This document shows, in pieces, positions 1 to 12,939 of a DNA stretch of 64,000 nt (position 1 is its first letter; every line of letters begins with the position of its first letter). The notes below the pieces were generated by a model. It had not been told where the DNA came from. It saw nothing but the letters and a program-made list of their open reading frames with translations, and searched no databases. This DNA comes from Siphonodentalium dalli (lineage: Eukaryota; Mollusca; Scaphopoda; Gadilida; Siphonodentaliidae), in the NCBI GenBank assembly GCA_032622095.1, contig CP136069.1, positions 63,596,819-63,660,818 on the forward strand, in the 5' to 3' direction. The position numbers and the translations under genes were made by a program.

Positions 1-252
1 ACTAATTTTTCGGGCACTAATATGATTGACATCGCAAACATGTCCAGTTCATTTTGAAGCTAAGATATCATACTTTGAGAGACTGTATGTTATATAATGT
101 GTCAATGCAAAGATTCATTAAAATTTTATAAAACTTATATCGAGTAAGTATTTCAGGTCATAATTTTCGTATAAAACCCGATTATCGAACAGTAATATGC
201 AAATTGCGGAAACCACAACCGCTCATTTCTGTAGACCGATTATCGATGTTAA
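1..252 (+). repeat. 5-kb repeat, copy A, left part
   Basis: This stretch matches 22216-22467 and the equivalent part of the second tandem unit (27207-27458) almost base for base. It stops matching exactly at a TTAA, where the other two copies continue directly into the sequence found here from 4208 onward. Copy A is therefore one repeat copy split by an insertion. No gene is visible in it. Confidence 0.9.
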
Positions 253-1690
253 AGTGATGTGAAACGTAAATTGAACCTCACAATTGAGTTCCCTGCGTCA
301 TTCTGTGGGAAGAGTGAATAAAATAACTCAGATACACGAAATCCCCCATCCTGAAGTCAGTTTGTACACATTATACGGCCATTCGGCTAACTATTTATAT
401 TCATCAATCGTCCCGATTAATCTCACCATAATAACACGAAAATACAAACCGATGCGTTGTCTTGTGCAGTCACGGAAATGCCCGAGCACTTCCGACTCGA
501 TTGGGATTGAATCGGGTTTCGTTCTCAGAAATGGCTTCTAGGGAGGATGACCGTTCGCTGGAATAGCGTCATGCACATCAGAATATTAAAGCGAAAAACA
601 AATTGACATCGCAATCGGTAGTCAATTCGACAGGGAAGGAATAGAAAGGGAATTGTTGCGTGAAATCACAAACGGAAGAACATTGGCCGAGTTAGTGGCA
701 AAGATTATAATCGAACAGTGATCGAGAGGTAATAATTCCAAAATGTTACTATTTATAGAAAATTGTAAGCGCATTGACCGAATTTTTACATCAATCTGGC
801 CGCAAGCACAGTACCGTGCAGAAAGAGTTGTCTTACTTTTGTAACTCAAAACTGTTTAATTACATTATACCTGTACAATAGTACAAATAATTGGTATTCA
901 ATATGCCAGTACATAACATTTGTTAGCTCATTGGCCATGAAATGTTTTTAATGGCAAATTCTGTTGTCAAGCTTTAGTAAGCACTATTCATTCTGATGGA
1001 TGATAACTATAATGGAAAGCCTTTTTCACATGTATTAGCTAATTGCACATTAGCGTAAGTGAATTACAATTAAGCGTAATGTATTACACTCAGGTGTAAT
1101 GAACACATATAAAGCGTACTTCACTTACGCTTAACCGTATGATGTAGATAAAGCATTACTCCTATGAGTAATAGAATTATGACTAGTGTGCTTAAGCGTA
1201 ATTGATTAAAGTGTGCTTAAGCGTAATTGATTTACGCTTAAGCTCACTGGTCATTTATTTTCATTGATAGATTAATTACACTTAATCATAAATGAATTAT
1301 GCTTAAGCGATTATACGAGAAGCCGTTTTCACATTTATTCTGATTCTGCTTAATCGCAAATCATTTACGCTTAAGTGTAAATCATTTGCACTTAAGAGAA
1401 AATCATTTATACTTAAATACAAATCATATGCGCTTTAGCGGAAATAGTATGGGAGGCCCTTTTCACATTTATTATTTATTTGCGCTTAAGCGCAAATATT
1501 TGTGCTTAAGCATAAATCATTAAGTGCAAATATTTGTGCTTAAGCGTAAATCATTTGCGCTTAAGCACAAATATGTGTCTATCAATTTATTTGCGCTTAA
1601 GCGCAAATACCTAACACTCCATTACATCCCTCTGATGTGAATGATTGAGTCCATCTCATATTATATTAGCATGGGCCCATAGTAATAGCC

Positions 1691-2085
1691 CCATACAGAC
1701 TCGAAGTTGAAGAAAAAACATATTTCCATATGCATATCAGCATCTCTGTCCCTGGTGTCCCAAGATTTGGTGCCTCACTCCCAGAGGTCATGTATATTTT
1801 ATTATCTCCTGCACAGATATATACCATTTCCATGGCCATAAATAGGGAATTAGGGGTTACTGGGGTTTGCTTCCCTCATATGGTGTACTCATTGACTTGA
1901 AGTTGGGGAAAAACCCCTATTTTCATAATATCAGCATCCCTGTCCCCAAGAATTTGTGTCGCCATCCCAGAGATATAGTATATTTTATAAAAGAGACATA
2001 TCCTACACAGATCTATATCATTTCCATGGTCATAAAACAGATCTTGGGGTTTCTGGGGGATTGTTTCCCTCATATGGTGGGGCTA
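1691..2085 (+). repeat. diverged tandem duplication, ~190-bp unit
   Basis: Two successive blocks share the order GACTyGAAGTTG, a CAGCATCyCTGTCCC segment, an AGAG segment, a CACAGATmTATA segment and a TTTCCATGGyCATAAA segment, ending in CCCTCATATGGTG. They begin near 1697 and 1891. The two units sit in the middle of the CTTAAG island but lack that motif themselves. Confidence 0.7.
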
Positions 2086-3014
2086 TATCAACTTTAGTGA
2101 TGTGTTTAGGCCTGTGCCATGTAAAATTAATTCAGGGGGGATCATTGCATATTGATTTTTATTTGCGCTTAAGTGCAAATGATTTGCGCTTAAGCGCAAA
2201 TATGATCTATTTGCTTAATTGCAAATGATAGAGGTTATTTGCGCTTAAGCGTAAATAAATAATAAATGTGAAAAGGGCCTCCCATATAATAGAACACATT
2301 TATGGCAATTTTTATGCTAAAGCGCAAATATATTATTAGACACATATTTTTTACGCTTGAGCGCAATTGATTTACACTAATAAATAATATATTTGAAAAG
2401 GCTGTCTCCCATGCGATTTCCTCTAAACTCAAATTTACTCTGGCAATAAGACATCAATCAAACATCGGTTTAGACTCCCCCATATACTATGAGATGGACT
2501 CAATTATTCAGACAGAGGAAATCAGTTGGAGTTAGGTATTTGCTTAAGCATTATTCATATTAATTATGCTTAAGTGTAAATGAGTTCCGCGCTTAAGCGT
2601 AAATGAAGTACGCTTAAACGTAATTCATATACACTCTCATTGAACTCCCCTCAAGCTGAAATGGATGCAACCGCATTACTAATGCCAGTAACCTACATCA
2701 GGTTATACCAATATACATGAGGTATATGGGGAGCCAAATTAACATTTAATAAATAATAGAGCTTAAGCGATATAATTGAGCTTAAGCGATATAATAAGGG
2801 AAGATATAATTGCGATTAAGTTCAATAAGGAAATATCTAATTGCGCTTAGCACAATAAGGAATATCTTATTGCACTTAAGCACAAAAAGGAATATCGTAT
2901 TGCACTTAAGCGCAATAAGGAATCTCTAAGCGCAATAAGGAATCTTCTTATTGCACTTAAGCGCGATAAGAAATATTCTTATTGCACTTAAGTGTAATTA
3001 GAGATTCCTTGATT

Positions 3015-3032
3015 GGGGGGGGGGGGGGGGGG
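3015..3032 (+). repeat. poly(G) run of 18
   Basis: An uninterrupted run of 18 G lies in the loop between the inverted arms 2725-2768 and 3033-3075. The sequence from 3190 to 4203 holds no feature I can support. Confidence 0.9.
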
Positions 3033-4902
3033 CTTTAGCTCAATTATTTATTAAATGTTAATTTGGCTTCCTCCCATAGAGGTGAGATAGCTGATGAACC
3101 CAATTACACTCAAGCGTAATTCAAATGTATTACGCTGATCGTAAGTTAATTATGCTTAAACATAAATAATTTATGCTTAAGTGTAATTAGCTACTATAAA
3201 GTGAATCTGGGATAAGGGGAGTACTCTAAATTGTTCTTTCGACCAGCTGTTTCTACCAATTAAAAAAAATTCTCATTTATTTTGAAACTAATGAAAGACA
3301 ATGGTATATTTTTTTACTAGTAATATTCATTATAAACTTGTACAAATCTGAAAACAAACAAAATTTTAATATTTAAGAAATTTAGAGTTCCCTCTCTTAC
3401 AGCAGCAACCACTATGCCAGGAAGACCAATCGATCTAGTTCAGCCCGATTGGGCTATTATAATTTATAGATCGATCGGTGGTTCATGCACTCTCTGCGTT
3501 TGAAATATTGCTAATAATTTCCATTTACATAAGTCAATAATGCCATTGCAGATAACTTCATCTTAAATTCGACCAAATGTGTTGACGTTTGATAAGAAGG
3601 GCAGGAATTCCCCGATTTGTTTATTTTCAATCGATGAGAAGCATGACGACCTGGATCAGCTGATCGGTTCGGAGGTGTGCCAATCGTATTTTGCATGCTG
3701 TGCACGAATACCCATTCACGCCTAAATTTGCTAACAATCCATATATAACATATACACAGGGTGTACATTTTGTTAGTTGCCAATTAATTCTCGACATTTC
3801 AATTAGAAAACATGAGATATCGATGCAAAAATCAAGACATAATCACATTATCTAGTTTGTGTTTTGTTGAATCTACTTTCGGTTATCGACATGTCGGCTA
3901 TTGTTTTGGCTGTTCTCTTAACCGTGCGTGCCAGCCGATCGTCGTTTTTCGGGCGGTTCCGATTTCTTCCGAATATAATTCCATGACCTCCACGCGATGA
4001 TTCGCGCCGAAAATGTGGTTGTATCTGAGAAGATTTCTTACTCTGACCGCAGTTTTCAACAATTTAATACGGGGCGAATACCGCATCAATAATATGCAAC
4101 CTTGGGGTTTTATTTCTAGTTTTTTATGACCTTTCTTATGGTATATCGGATACAGTTCTGTCTGACATGAAATATATACCCACCGGGAGTGAAGCTAATG
4201 ACTTTAACGTTAAAAAAATCAAGGTAAAATAAACCGTGTTTTTATGAAATAACTTACGACAACTAAAGACGATGTGCAAATCGCGGGCCATGTGGTTATT
4301 CCGCTACGAGCATGTCATCCGCTACGAGCATGACCGGATGCATGGGGTGTATATGCCTATAGATATATTGTCTGGTGATAGATACTAGGCGTTCTAGGCA
4401 CAACTATGATGTTGTAATGAAAGGGCGATAATCAAAATAGTGACTGGTACATAATGCATGGGCACGCCTTCAAGCTTCAAAACAGAGTTAAGTCCCATCG
4501 ATACGCGATGTCTGAACGCTGCCGGCATATGTATATTCTTAAATTAATCTAACATTTTTTATTGAAGTGTTATGTCAGTCACAATTCATTCTGGCTTGAT
4601 GTAGACAATGTTCAAAGAATGTGGACAGTTCAGTTTCTCAAAATAATGAAGAATGAATTGTAACCAGGTAACCGACAAAAGTCTCAATTTAATAAATGCG
4701 ACATTTCTTTACATTATGTGCAGGTGTGGGCAGCGGTAAGTCCTGTGTGGAGCTTGCTTTTAACTATTTTTTCACGTCATATTCCATGTTATTAAAGGGA
4801 CTTATACATCATAACTCTGGACGTAAACCTTCACATATAGCACATGACATTAAGGCCATGGCATATGTTAGCTCCTTTCGGGTTGCTGGTATTAGGTTTT
4901 AA

Positions 4903-5120
4903 CCCTTTGAGTGCCAGGGGCCGATCTCATCGGCCCTAAACCTACAAAATAAGTCTGTTAAAGAATATAAGAATAAATTATTAAAATTGTAAAAAAACAA
5001 AAAAAAACAAAAAAAATTGTTAGGCCAATGCATTCTCTTATATATGCGAGGCGACCTATGGTCGACTCGCATATATAAGATAATGCATTGGCACAGGGTA
5101 TATGGGTTGATACAAAAGGG
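4903..5120. mobile_element. TTAA MITE with one hairpin (piggyBac-like), copy A
   Basis: The element is bounded by TTAA at 4899-4902 and 5121-5124. Its ends read CCCTTTGAG and, on the opposite strand, CCCTTTTGT, matching the CCC start typical of piggyBac-type ends. A 69-bp near-perfect palindrome at 5024-5092 has arms beginning GCCAATGCATTCTCTTATAT. An apparent empty site exists near 8617, where the flanking sequence continues without the element. The orthologous insertions are at 23164-23378 and 28155-28370. Confidence 0.85.
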
Positions 5121-6110
5121 TTAATACATAATACGTCTTTGAAGCATCTATAATACTAGGAAACCGAATATTTCCCCACAATGGCATGCACACGCAATAC
5201 ACCACGACGGAAGCACCTAGTTAAACGCTCTTTATTAAATACCAACAGTCATGGAATACTGACACAAAACGCTCCTTAAGTATATTACTGTAATGTGAAT
5301 AGTACTTCATATCATGCTCCAAATAAACTTATTTCCAATCTAAGACATAATTGCTGAAGCCATATATAAATGATGTTAATGTCATTATCTCTGCTTCTGT
5401 TGACAAATATGCTATATCTGATTTTGTGACGTCATCAATTATTATCAAATACGACACTGCTGTTTTGAATTTTTGCGAGCACTTTTGTCGCACAGTATAG
5501 ATCGGTGGGCTTAAAGCATTAATGTCGTAATCTGAAATAAACGTGTGCGTCTTTCAATGGCCGGCGTTCCAAAATGAGGGGACTTACTATCGGAATTATG
5601 CACAGTGAAGTTCATTCGAAGCCGCGGTTTACATTTTATTGAGAACATAATTATAACATATTATGGACTGTCAAATATTTGCATTGGCGTGGCTTAAAAT
5701 ATAAATATCGCGTGCAATGGGAAAATCTCAATCCAACCAACGATAAGTGGGGGATTAGTTGTTTTTAGACCGACAAAACATATGTTTCTATATTTAGTCC
5801 AAATTTTTGTCTGAAATTGATATCAGCTGAAAAGACCAAACTTCCATGTTTGTGAAATACCATTTGCACCCCAATGTTTACTTTTATAACTGAGTGGGAG
5901 AATCCATTTAGTATATACTTGTCTATTCTTCATTTTTCGGGGTGTTAATGTAATAAAAGCAGACGACAGACAGAACAACAGTTAACACAGGAGCAGATTA
6001 ATTTATATTCATTGGTGGGAAATGTTTAGAAAATAAGTTGGTCGTTTGTTGAAATTATTGTCTGAACATTTCCTAATGGAACTACTCGTCAATGAGTATA
6101 TAGTATTTAA

Positions 6111-6374
6111 CCCTTCCATGACTGGAGCTTCCTGGAATTTTGCGAAACCCTGTGCCAATACATTGTCTTATATATGTGAGTATCCCATCGGGGCCTCACA
6201 TATATACGATAAATAAATACATTGGGGCTAACAATATTTACATTGACCTTATCAGCTAGTTAATTATAATTGTATAGTATATGCGAGACTCCCTATGGGA
6301 GACTGGCATATGTAAGATAATGCACTGACACGTGTTTTTAATGCTGCACCAGCGCAGCTCCCGCCATGAAATGG
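6111..6374. mobile_element. TTAA MITE, hairpin family, copy A
   Basis: TTAA occurs at 6107-6110 and 6375-6378. The ends are CCCTTCCATGACTGGAGC and, on the other strand, CCATTTCATGGCGGGAGC, an 18-bp terminal repeat with a few mismatches. Inside are two imperfect hairpins with arms related to those of the preceding element. No coding capacity. Superfamily piggyBac-like by TTAA plus CC start; this is inferred from ends only. Confidence 0.85.
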
Positions 6375-6552
6375 TTAAAGGGCTGTGCCATTTATCCCTG
6401 TCTTTACTAAATGGATTTCCCATTCAATATATCTGTTGGAATTCATCTGGACGCATGTTATGGAATATTAGGGGATTCCCCTTCACAAATGACGGGTGAC
6501 AAACATAACATGCAGGAAACTATCATGACCGATGCATCGCTGATAACGAAAT

Positions 6553-8262
<1,710 letters not shown>

Positions 8263-8505
8263 CAAACTGTCAGTGGAAATTCCTAACCTAACATCCATGA
8301 TTGGCAATTGACTCAAAAAAAACACCACTGCATGCATGCAACCCCCTCCCCTGTAACATATATACATTATTTAATCTGAATCTGTATTATCAAACATTCC
8401 AACTATTGGAAATTCCCATCGTAACACCCCCTATGGTTGATAATTCTTAATGCGTCCAATACCTATTATATACAAATAGAGCGAGCCCCAATATATTATT
8501 TAAGT

Positions 8506-8622
8506 TATTAAAGGGACTTGTACATCATAACTCTGGAGGCGAACCTTCACCTATATAGCACATGCCACTAAGGCCAGGGCATATGTTCGCTCCTTTTGGG
8601 TTGATGATATTAGGTTCTAATA
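8506..8622 (+). repeat. fragment of the 5-kb repeat with an empty MITE site
   Basis: This matches about 23051-23160 (TTATTAAAGGGACTTGTACA here) and continues to GATATTAGGTTCTAATACA. In the full copies the same point reads GGTTTTAA, followed by the MITE and then TTAATACA. Here the MITE is absent, giving a candidate pre-insertion site. 8623-8930 shows nothing I can support. Confidence 0.75.
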
Positions 8623-8936
8623 CAATTCAAGCTGTAGCAATTGATCTTAAAACACCTGGCCTAACTTCGTTTCAGCACATTTCATTGTAGGAAATAATTA
8701 CGCAGTGGATCGGATTACAAGTTAGTTGATCTTAAATACAGTCAGTCAATGGTATTCATCTCGTTTGTTGACCTTTATCGGAAAAAAACACACAGTATGT
8801 GTCGATTTCTGGGCTACAAAGTTGTTTCTTTCTGGAAGGCAACAGCGCCAGTTCGCACGACAGTAAAGTACACTAGCACCTAACGTCTAAGTATGATTGT
8901 GTGCGGATGCGCTGACAATTCCCACCCCGTTCTTCG

Positions 8937-9040
8937 TTGGTAGAGCCCGAAGCCGCCATCGCACGCCGCCGCCGCCAGCCATATTGGCCACAAGCCGCCG
9001 CCAGCCATATTATCTCTGACGCCAGCCGCATGAACAAATC
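8937..9040 (+). repeat. GC-rich GCCGCCAGCCATATT repeats
   Basis: A short patch unlike its AT-rich surroundings repeats GCCGCCGCCAGCCATATT-type units two to three times. Related CAGCCACGAA words recur at 10670-10790. Function unknown; it may be a promoter-like CpG patch or a small minisatellite. Confidence 0.5.
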
Positions 9041-9156
9041 TCCGCCGCCGGAATTGTAAAATGGCTGAGCCGTGTGCATGGACTTATATGTTAACTTAAG
9101 GACAACTGCACCGCGAATCGCAAATAACTAAACCGCATTGCCTAATATTGGCATAC

Positions 9157-10085
9157 ACACCGTATTACCGATCCGGATTACCACCGGTCACGATGCGGAT
9201 CACTACCGGCTGTTTTGACAAAAGCGTGCCACGTGGCATCATTGTAGTTGGATCATTTTCGCCCTACATTCTGTGGAAGGTGTGAATTTTTTCTCCCTTC
9301 GTGTATAGGAGTAACTGGGCTAGCGGAGGACGCCGATAAATCTGATAAGTATACAATATATGTTCACTTATTCTTATATTTGTAACGCATGTTTACCATT
9401 GTGTTTCATTATTTCGAGCAGTAGCTGATATGGATGGTTCATGTTTTATTTCTTTATGCGGTATTCTCGTGGTACGAAAAGATAGACCATTTACTAAGAC
9501 ATTCGCCTAATGTACACGTTTGTATGTTCGATTTGTGGCCATCTGGGACGTTTTGAACATAGATACCCATTAAATGAACGGGTACGGATCTGTACCGGCA
9601 GGTGATGCGGATGTGTACCGGCAGCACACACAAAATAGTGAACGGTGCCGATCCGCATCCTTTTTTTTGGAACCCATGAGTATGGAAATCGATACTACGC
9701 GTTTAATTTACATTCAACTTGACAAACCATATTGCCATTTTGTACAGTTATGGACATTCTTGTATACGCAACAGAAATAAGAGAAAATTCCATGCATTTG
9801 CATCATGTATTGTGCCAATGAAGATAAATAATGGGCCACGTGCAACTAGATCCTAGTAACATATGCTACCTCTAAGGTTATCGTAGGCGATTATTTTATA
9901 TTTTCTTGGCGTGGCCATTTTCTAATGTATGTAAGAAAGACGGCGGCAACAAACTTTGTGTGGGTTACATTCAGATATATAATATAATTAACGATTTAGT
10001 CGACCTACCGTTACACAAATTGCCACTTTCAGCCGGTAGTGATCCGCATCGTGACCGGTGGTAATCCGGATCGGTAATACGGTGT
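9157..10085. mobile_element. 929-bp DNA transposon with perfect 56-bp TIRs
   Basis: Left terminal repeat 9157-9212 and right 10030-10085 are exact reverse complements over 56 bases, beginning ACACCGTATTACCGATCCGG. The flanks carry a 6-bp direct repeat GCATAC (9151-9156 and 10086-10091). Words from the terminal repeats (GATGCGGAT, TACCGGCAG, CCGATCCGCATCC) recur inside near 9585-9662, suggesting extra transposase-binding sites. No transposase frame is present, so the element is non-autonomous. A 6-bp duplication is unusual and excludes mariner, piggyBac, typical hAT and Harbinger; superfamilies reported with about 6 bp include IS3EU and Dada. Perfect repeats argue for recent insertion. Confidence 0.92.
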
Positions 10086-10669
10086 GCATACTCGAATGGA
10101 CACGGCGTGGTTGTTACACTATCAGAACACCCGGGGCCTCTCATTGTGGAATAGACTATTCCAATGCATGCTTTCATATAACGGAGTGGGAGCATCCATT
10201 CAGTATTGACAGGGTTTAAAGTATAAATTGTTTATTTCGACACGACTCAATCTCAGACATCGCTGACATTTGTCAATATATGCATAATACCTGCATATAG
10301 AAGAGAATAGAAAATAGTTTGAAATATTATATATCAATACTATCGGATTCAGCATTCAATGATGTATACATGTATATCGCAAGATGCCAGTGATGATAGC
10401 CGTCTGTAGTCGACAGAAGTCCCAATGTAACTTATACCGATTTTATAGATGGGAAACTACATAGTACATCCCTACCAGTCATTTACTGAGTCCTTAATTC
10501 GTGTATTTCGCCATAATAGAAAAGCCCAACACCAAAAGAATACGCGTGGTCTGGAATTATACGGGTTCAATACAAACGCCAATTAAAACAAGCGGGTGTC
10601 TATGACCGGGGATTAGGAAAATTTCGGAAACGAAATACGCTGAATAAAGCCTGAATTATAACGTCTCAG

Positions 10670-10790
10670 TCGGCTGAGCCGCCATATTTCGTCAGCCACG
10701 AACGTCGCGACTGAGCCGGCTTAGCTAGATAACCAGCCACGAAAATTGGTTCAGCCAGCCGTGAAAACTAGTTGTCGTGGCTTCGGGGTC
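10670..10790 (+). repeat. CAGCC/GGCTG-rich patch
   Basis: Short inverted and direct words (GGCTGAGCC, CAGCCACGAA, GTCGTGGCT) cluster here. The rest of 10092-11481 shows no gene or clear repeat. Confidence 0.35.
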
Positions 10791-11481
10791 TATTCGTTGG
10801 TACAATCTCTTCAGGAACATTGATGACTCATGAGGCGTTTTAGCACTCATTATTGATATGTTCCCGTGCAGGAACACACTAATATTGAACAGTACTACTT
10901 GTGCGTTGAACCGTTCCACTCATCGTCGATAATCCACCAAGTCCATTGTATAGCGAACGTATTCAGCCAGAGAATTTGTCAAAATTATTACGCATTACAT
11001 ATGAAATTGATAAAAAAAATATAAGTGGTATACTATCAAGAGGACAAAATTGGTAAATTTCCGGTGTCGGATATACACAGTGTAAGTAACGCAAATTGAA
11101 TACCATAATTATATTCTAATTAACATAATAATAAAGTTCCGTTATTGACATCGACATTATATTGTTAAGCTCTTACGCCACTGTGCGTGTCCGTATAATA
11201 CACGTCACGTATGTCTTATTAAAATATGATCCCGGTTTAGGGGCTAATTAAAATGGCGGCCTAGACAACACGGGTTTTTTTCGGCGGGAATTGATATTTA
11301 TGTTAACTCCATAATAACTGGCCGATCTACTTCAAACATACACTTAATGAGCTGCTACCAACATCATGTATATAAGTATTGACATTTCGTGCCAACAAAT
11401 TATTCATCATTCATAAAATAACACTCTGAAAAACGCGTTCCCCAACTTCGACGTATTGTTTATGACTTCACTGTAAACACA

Positions 11482-12411
11482 ATGCCAGATAAACGACCAC
11501 CAGCGAGTTCTACATCGAGCGCCAGTGGCGATGACAGCATCAATAAAGACAAAGTGAAAGATAAAAGCAAATCTGCACCAACAAAGAAATTCAAATCGAC
11601 AGACACTGGACAACAAAAGATATCATTTGTGAAATCACCTTCTGATACTAGTAGCTCTGACATATGCAAAGTGCTTGCTGAAATAAATGCGAAATTGGAC
11701 AATTTGGTCACAAAATCTGACCTCGAGAAGAGCATAGAGCCCCTTGTTAAAACAGACAGTTTGAACAGTATCATAACAAACCTGAGGGGAGAGTTCGATA
11801 AAAAATTAGAAGAAGTGAAGGATGTCTGCGACAGCAAGGTCTTCGACACAGAAACCAGAATGGACCGAATGGATAGCAAGATGGCTCAACTAACAAGCGA
11901 GGTCCAGGACAGGAATAATGAGATCAGACAGCTAAAAGATGAAATGAATGATTTGACCGAAAAAAACAACCGACTGGAGCAACAAACAAGAAAAGACAGT
12001 ATTCGGGTCTTTGGAGTGAGCGATGACAGTGCCTCTGAAACTATTGACCAGTGCGAGAAAAAACTTGTAAAAATTATGCAGGACAGACTTCATCTTCCAA
12101 TAGAGCAGCGGGACATTAGTATCGCGCACAGAATTGGTAAATTTTCTGGAACTCAAAAGTACCCAAGAAGCGTGATATGCGAATTCATTTCTAGGAGAGC
12201 TAAGAACGATGTCATTCGAGAGAGAAAATTGTTGAAGGGACAGGGAATAGTGATAAAGGAAGACCTAACAGACATAAACAGTTCTCTCCTGAAAAAAACA
12301 AAGGAATCCTCAACCATCGAAGATTCCTGGTCTGTCGGTGGGAAAATTTATGTGAAATATACCGACAAATCAAAGAGCATCAAGCAAATCTCGAAATTGA
12401 GTGACATATAA
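11482..12411 (+). CDS. LINE-type ORF1 protein (coiled coil plus RNA-binding domain)
   Basis: An uninterrupted 309-residue frame. Residues 1-60 are basic and rich in Ser, Lys and Asp. Residues about 63-170 are heptad-rich and predicted coiled coil (for example EIRQLKDEMNDLTEKNNRLE). Residues about 171-250 resemble the RRM-like domain of non-LTR ORF1 proteins: SIRVFGV, then DISIAHRIGK, a VICEFISRRAKND strand-helix, then RKLLKGQGIVIKEDLT. The C-terminal part (251-309) matches the basic CTD position of such proteins. In LINEs this protein trimerises, binds element RNA and acts as a chaperone in the ribonucleoprotein. The nearest ORF2 begins 5.25 kb downstream, much farther than usual. It could belong to the same element or be a solo ORF1. 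The absence of stops suggests recent origin or constraint. Confidence 0.85.
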   Translation: MPDKRPPASSTSSASGDDSINKDKVKDKSKSAPTKKFKSTDTGQQKISFVKSPSDTSSSDICKVLAEINAKLDNLVTKSDLEKSIEPLVKTDSLNSIITNLRGEFDKKLEEVKDVCDSKVFDTETRMDRMDSKMAQLTSEVQDRNNEIRQLKDEMNDLTEKNNRLEQQTRKDSIRVFGVSDDSASETIDQCEKKLVKIMQDRLHLPIEQRDISIAHRIGKFSGTQKYPRSVICEFISRRAKNDVIRERKLLKGQGIVIKEDLTDINSSLLKKTKESSTIEDSWSVGGKIYVKYTDKSKSIKQISKLSDI

Positions 12412-12939
12412 ATTTCTACATTTCAAAATTACACATATATATAGTCCAAGTATATTATATATTATCAGTCTAGGCTACTACTTAATACTACATTCAGTAT
12501 AGAAGTTTCATGTAAACACGATATGATACTTTAATGTATCATATCTGTTTGACATATTCCTTAACTAATGCTGACCCAAAACAAAACATAACATTGTTTC
12601 ATGTCTCAAACAGTTATAGGAGAATACATATAACACATCAGTCTCTGTTCAAAACAGTTAAATGAAGGTTATTATAACACATTATGAAACTATCCTCACA
12701 TAACCAGTTAAATACATGTACAATATGTCACTTAATTCTGATATTTGTTCAATGTCTTTGATATCTTTACTTTCAATGACCCATTAACAAGGGCCAGGAT
12801 TATGTGATTTCCTTTAAACGTCATATGCCAAAACATAACTATGTACTATGTCCATTTCTATGATATTCTCGATCAGTCCCCCTATGTCCCTTTAACACTT
12901 TCCATATTCTATAAATGCATGTGCTGTATGTCGCGCCAC

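Larger units (their letters stand above)
1030..3190. repeat. CTTAAG palindrome island
   Basis: This region is filled with variants of the palindromic motif ATTTGCGCTTAAGCGCAAAT, usually separated by tens of bases. I count about 25-30 CTTAAG cores, where about one would be expected by chance. Larger inverted copies are layered on it: about 1446-1497 is the reverse complement of 2235-2290, about 1600-1667 of 2485-2545, and about 2725-2768 of 3033-3075. The first two pairs cross each other rather than nest, so this is not one simple hairpin. The motif could be a protein-binding array, a replication artefact or transposon-end debris. No coding sequence is seen. Confidence 0.85.
253..4203. mobile_element. 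3.95-kb insertion flanked by TTAA, probable non-autonomous DNA transposon
   Basis: Copy A of the 5-kb repeat is interrupted here, while copies B and C have an uninterrupted TTAA (22464-22467 and 27455-27458). In copy A the TTAA is present on both sides (249-252 and 4204-4207), so this looks like a true target-site duplication. TTAA sites are used by piggyBac and Kolobok superfamilies. The ends are AGTGATGTG on the left and, read inward on the other strand, AGTCATTAG on the right; only the first three bases plus scattered positions agree, so the terminal repeats are weak. No transposase frame is present. The body holds a palindrome-rich island (about 1030-3190) and about 1 kb at each side without recognisable content. 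The superfamily is undecided. Confidence 0.8.
4208..6550 (+). repeat. 5-kb repeat, copy A, right part
   Basis: This resumes the repeat after the TTAA insertion and matches 22468-24811 and the second tandem unit. Scattered substitutions and small indels separate it from units B and C, which are nearly identical to each other, so copy A is older. It ends near 6550, where units B and C continue but copy A switches to a different repeat. It contains two TTAA MITEs described separately. Short frames in it, including one with a P-loop-like string near 4730, are not credible genes. Confidence 0.9.

Noticed and set aside
249-4207. Assigning the 3.95-kb insertion to piggyBac
   Set aside because: The ends lack the CCC start and a real terminal repeat, so only the TTAA target supports it.
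4696-4902. 68-residue frame with GVGSGKSC, like a Walker A P-loop, in three repeat copies
   Set aside because: It is identical because the 5-kb repeat is duplicated, not because of selection. There is no other ATPase motif, and the frame ends at a MITE boundary.
11460-11879. 139-residue minus-strand frame overlapping ORF1
   Set aside because: It is the antisense shadow of the LINE ORF1 coding sequence.
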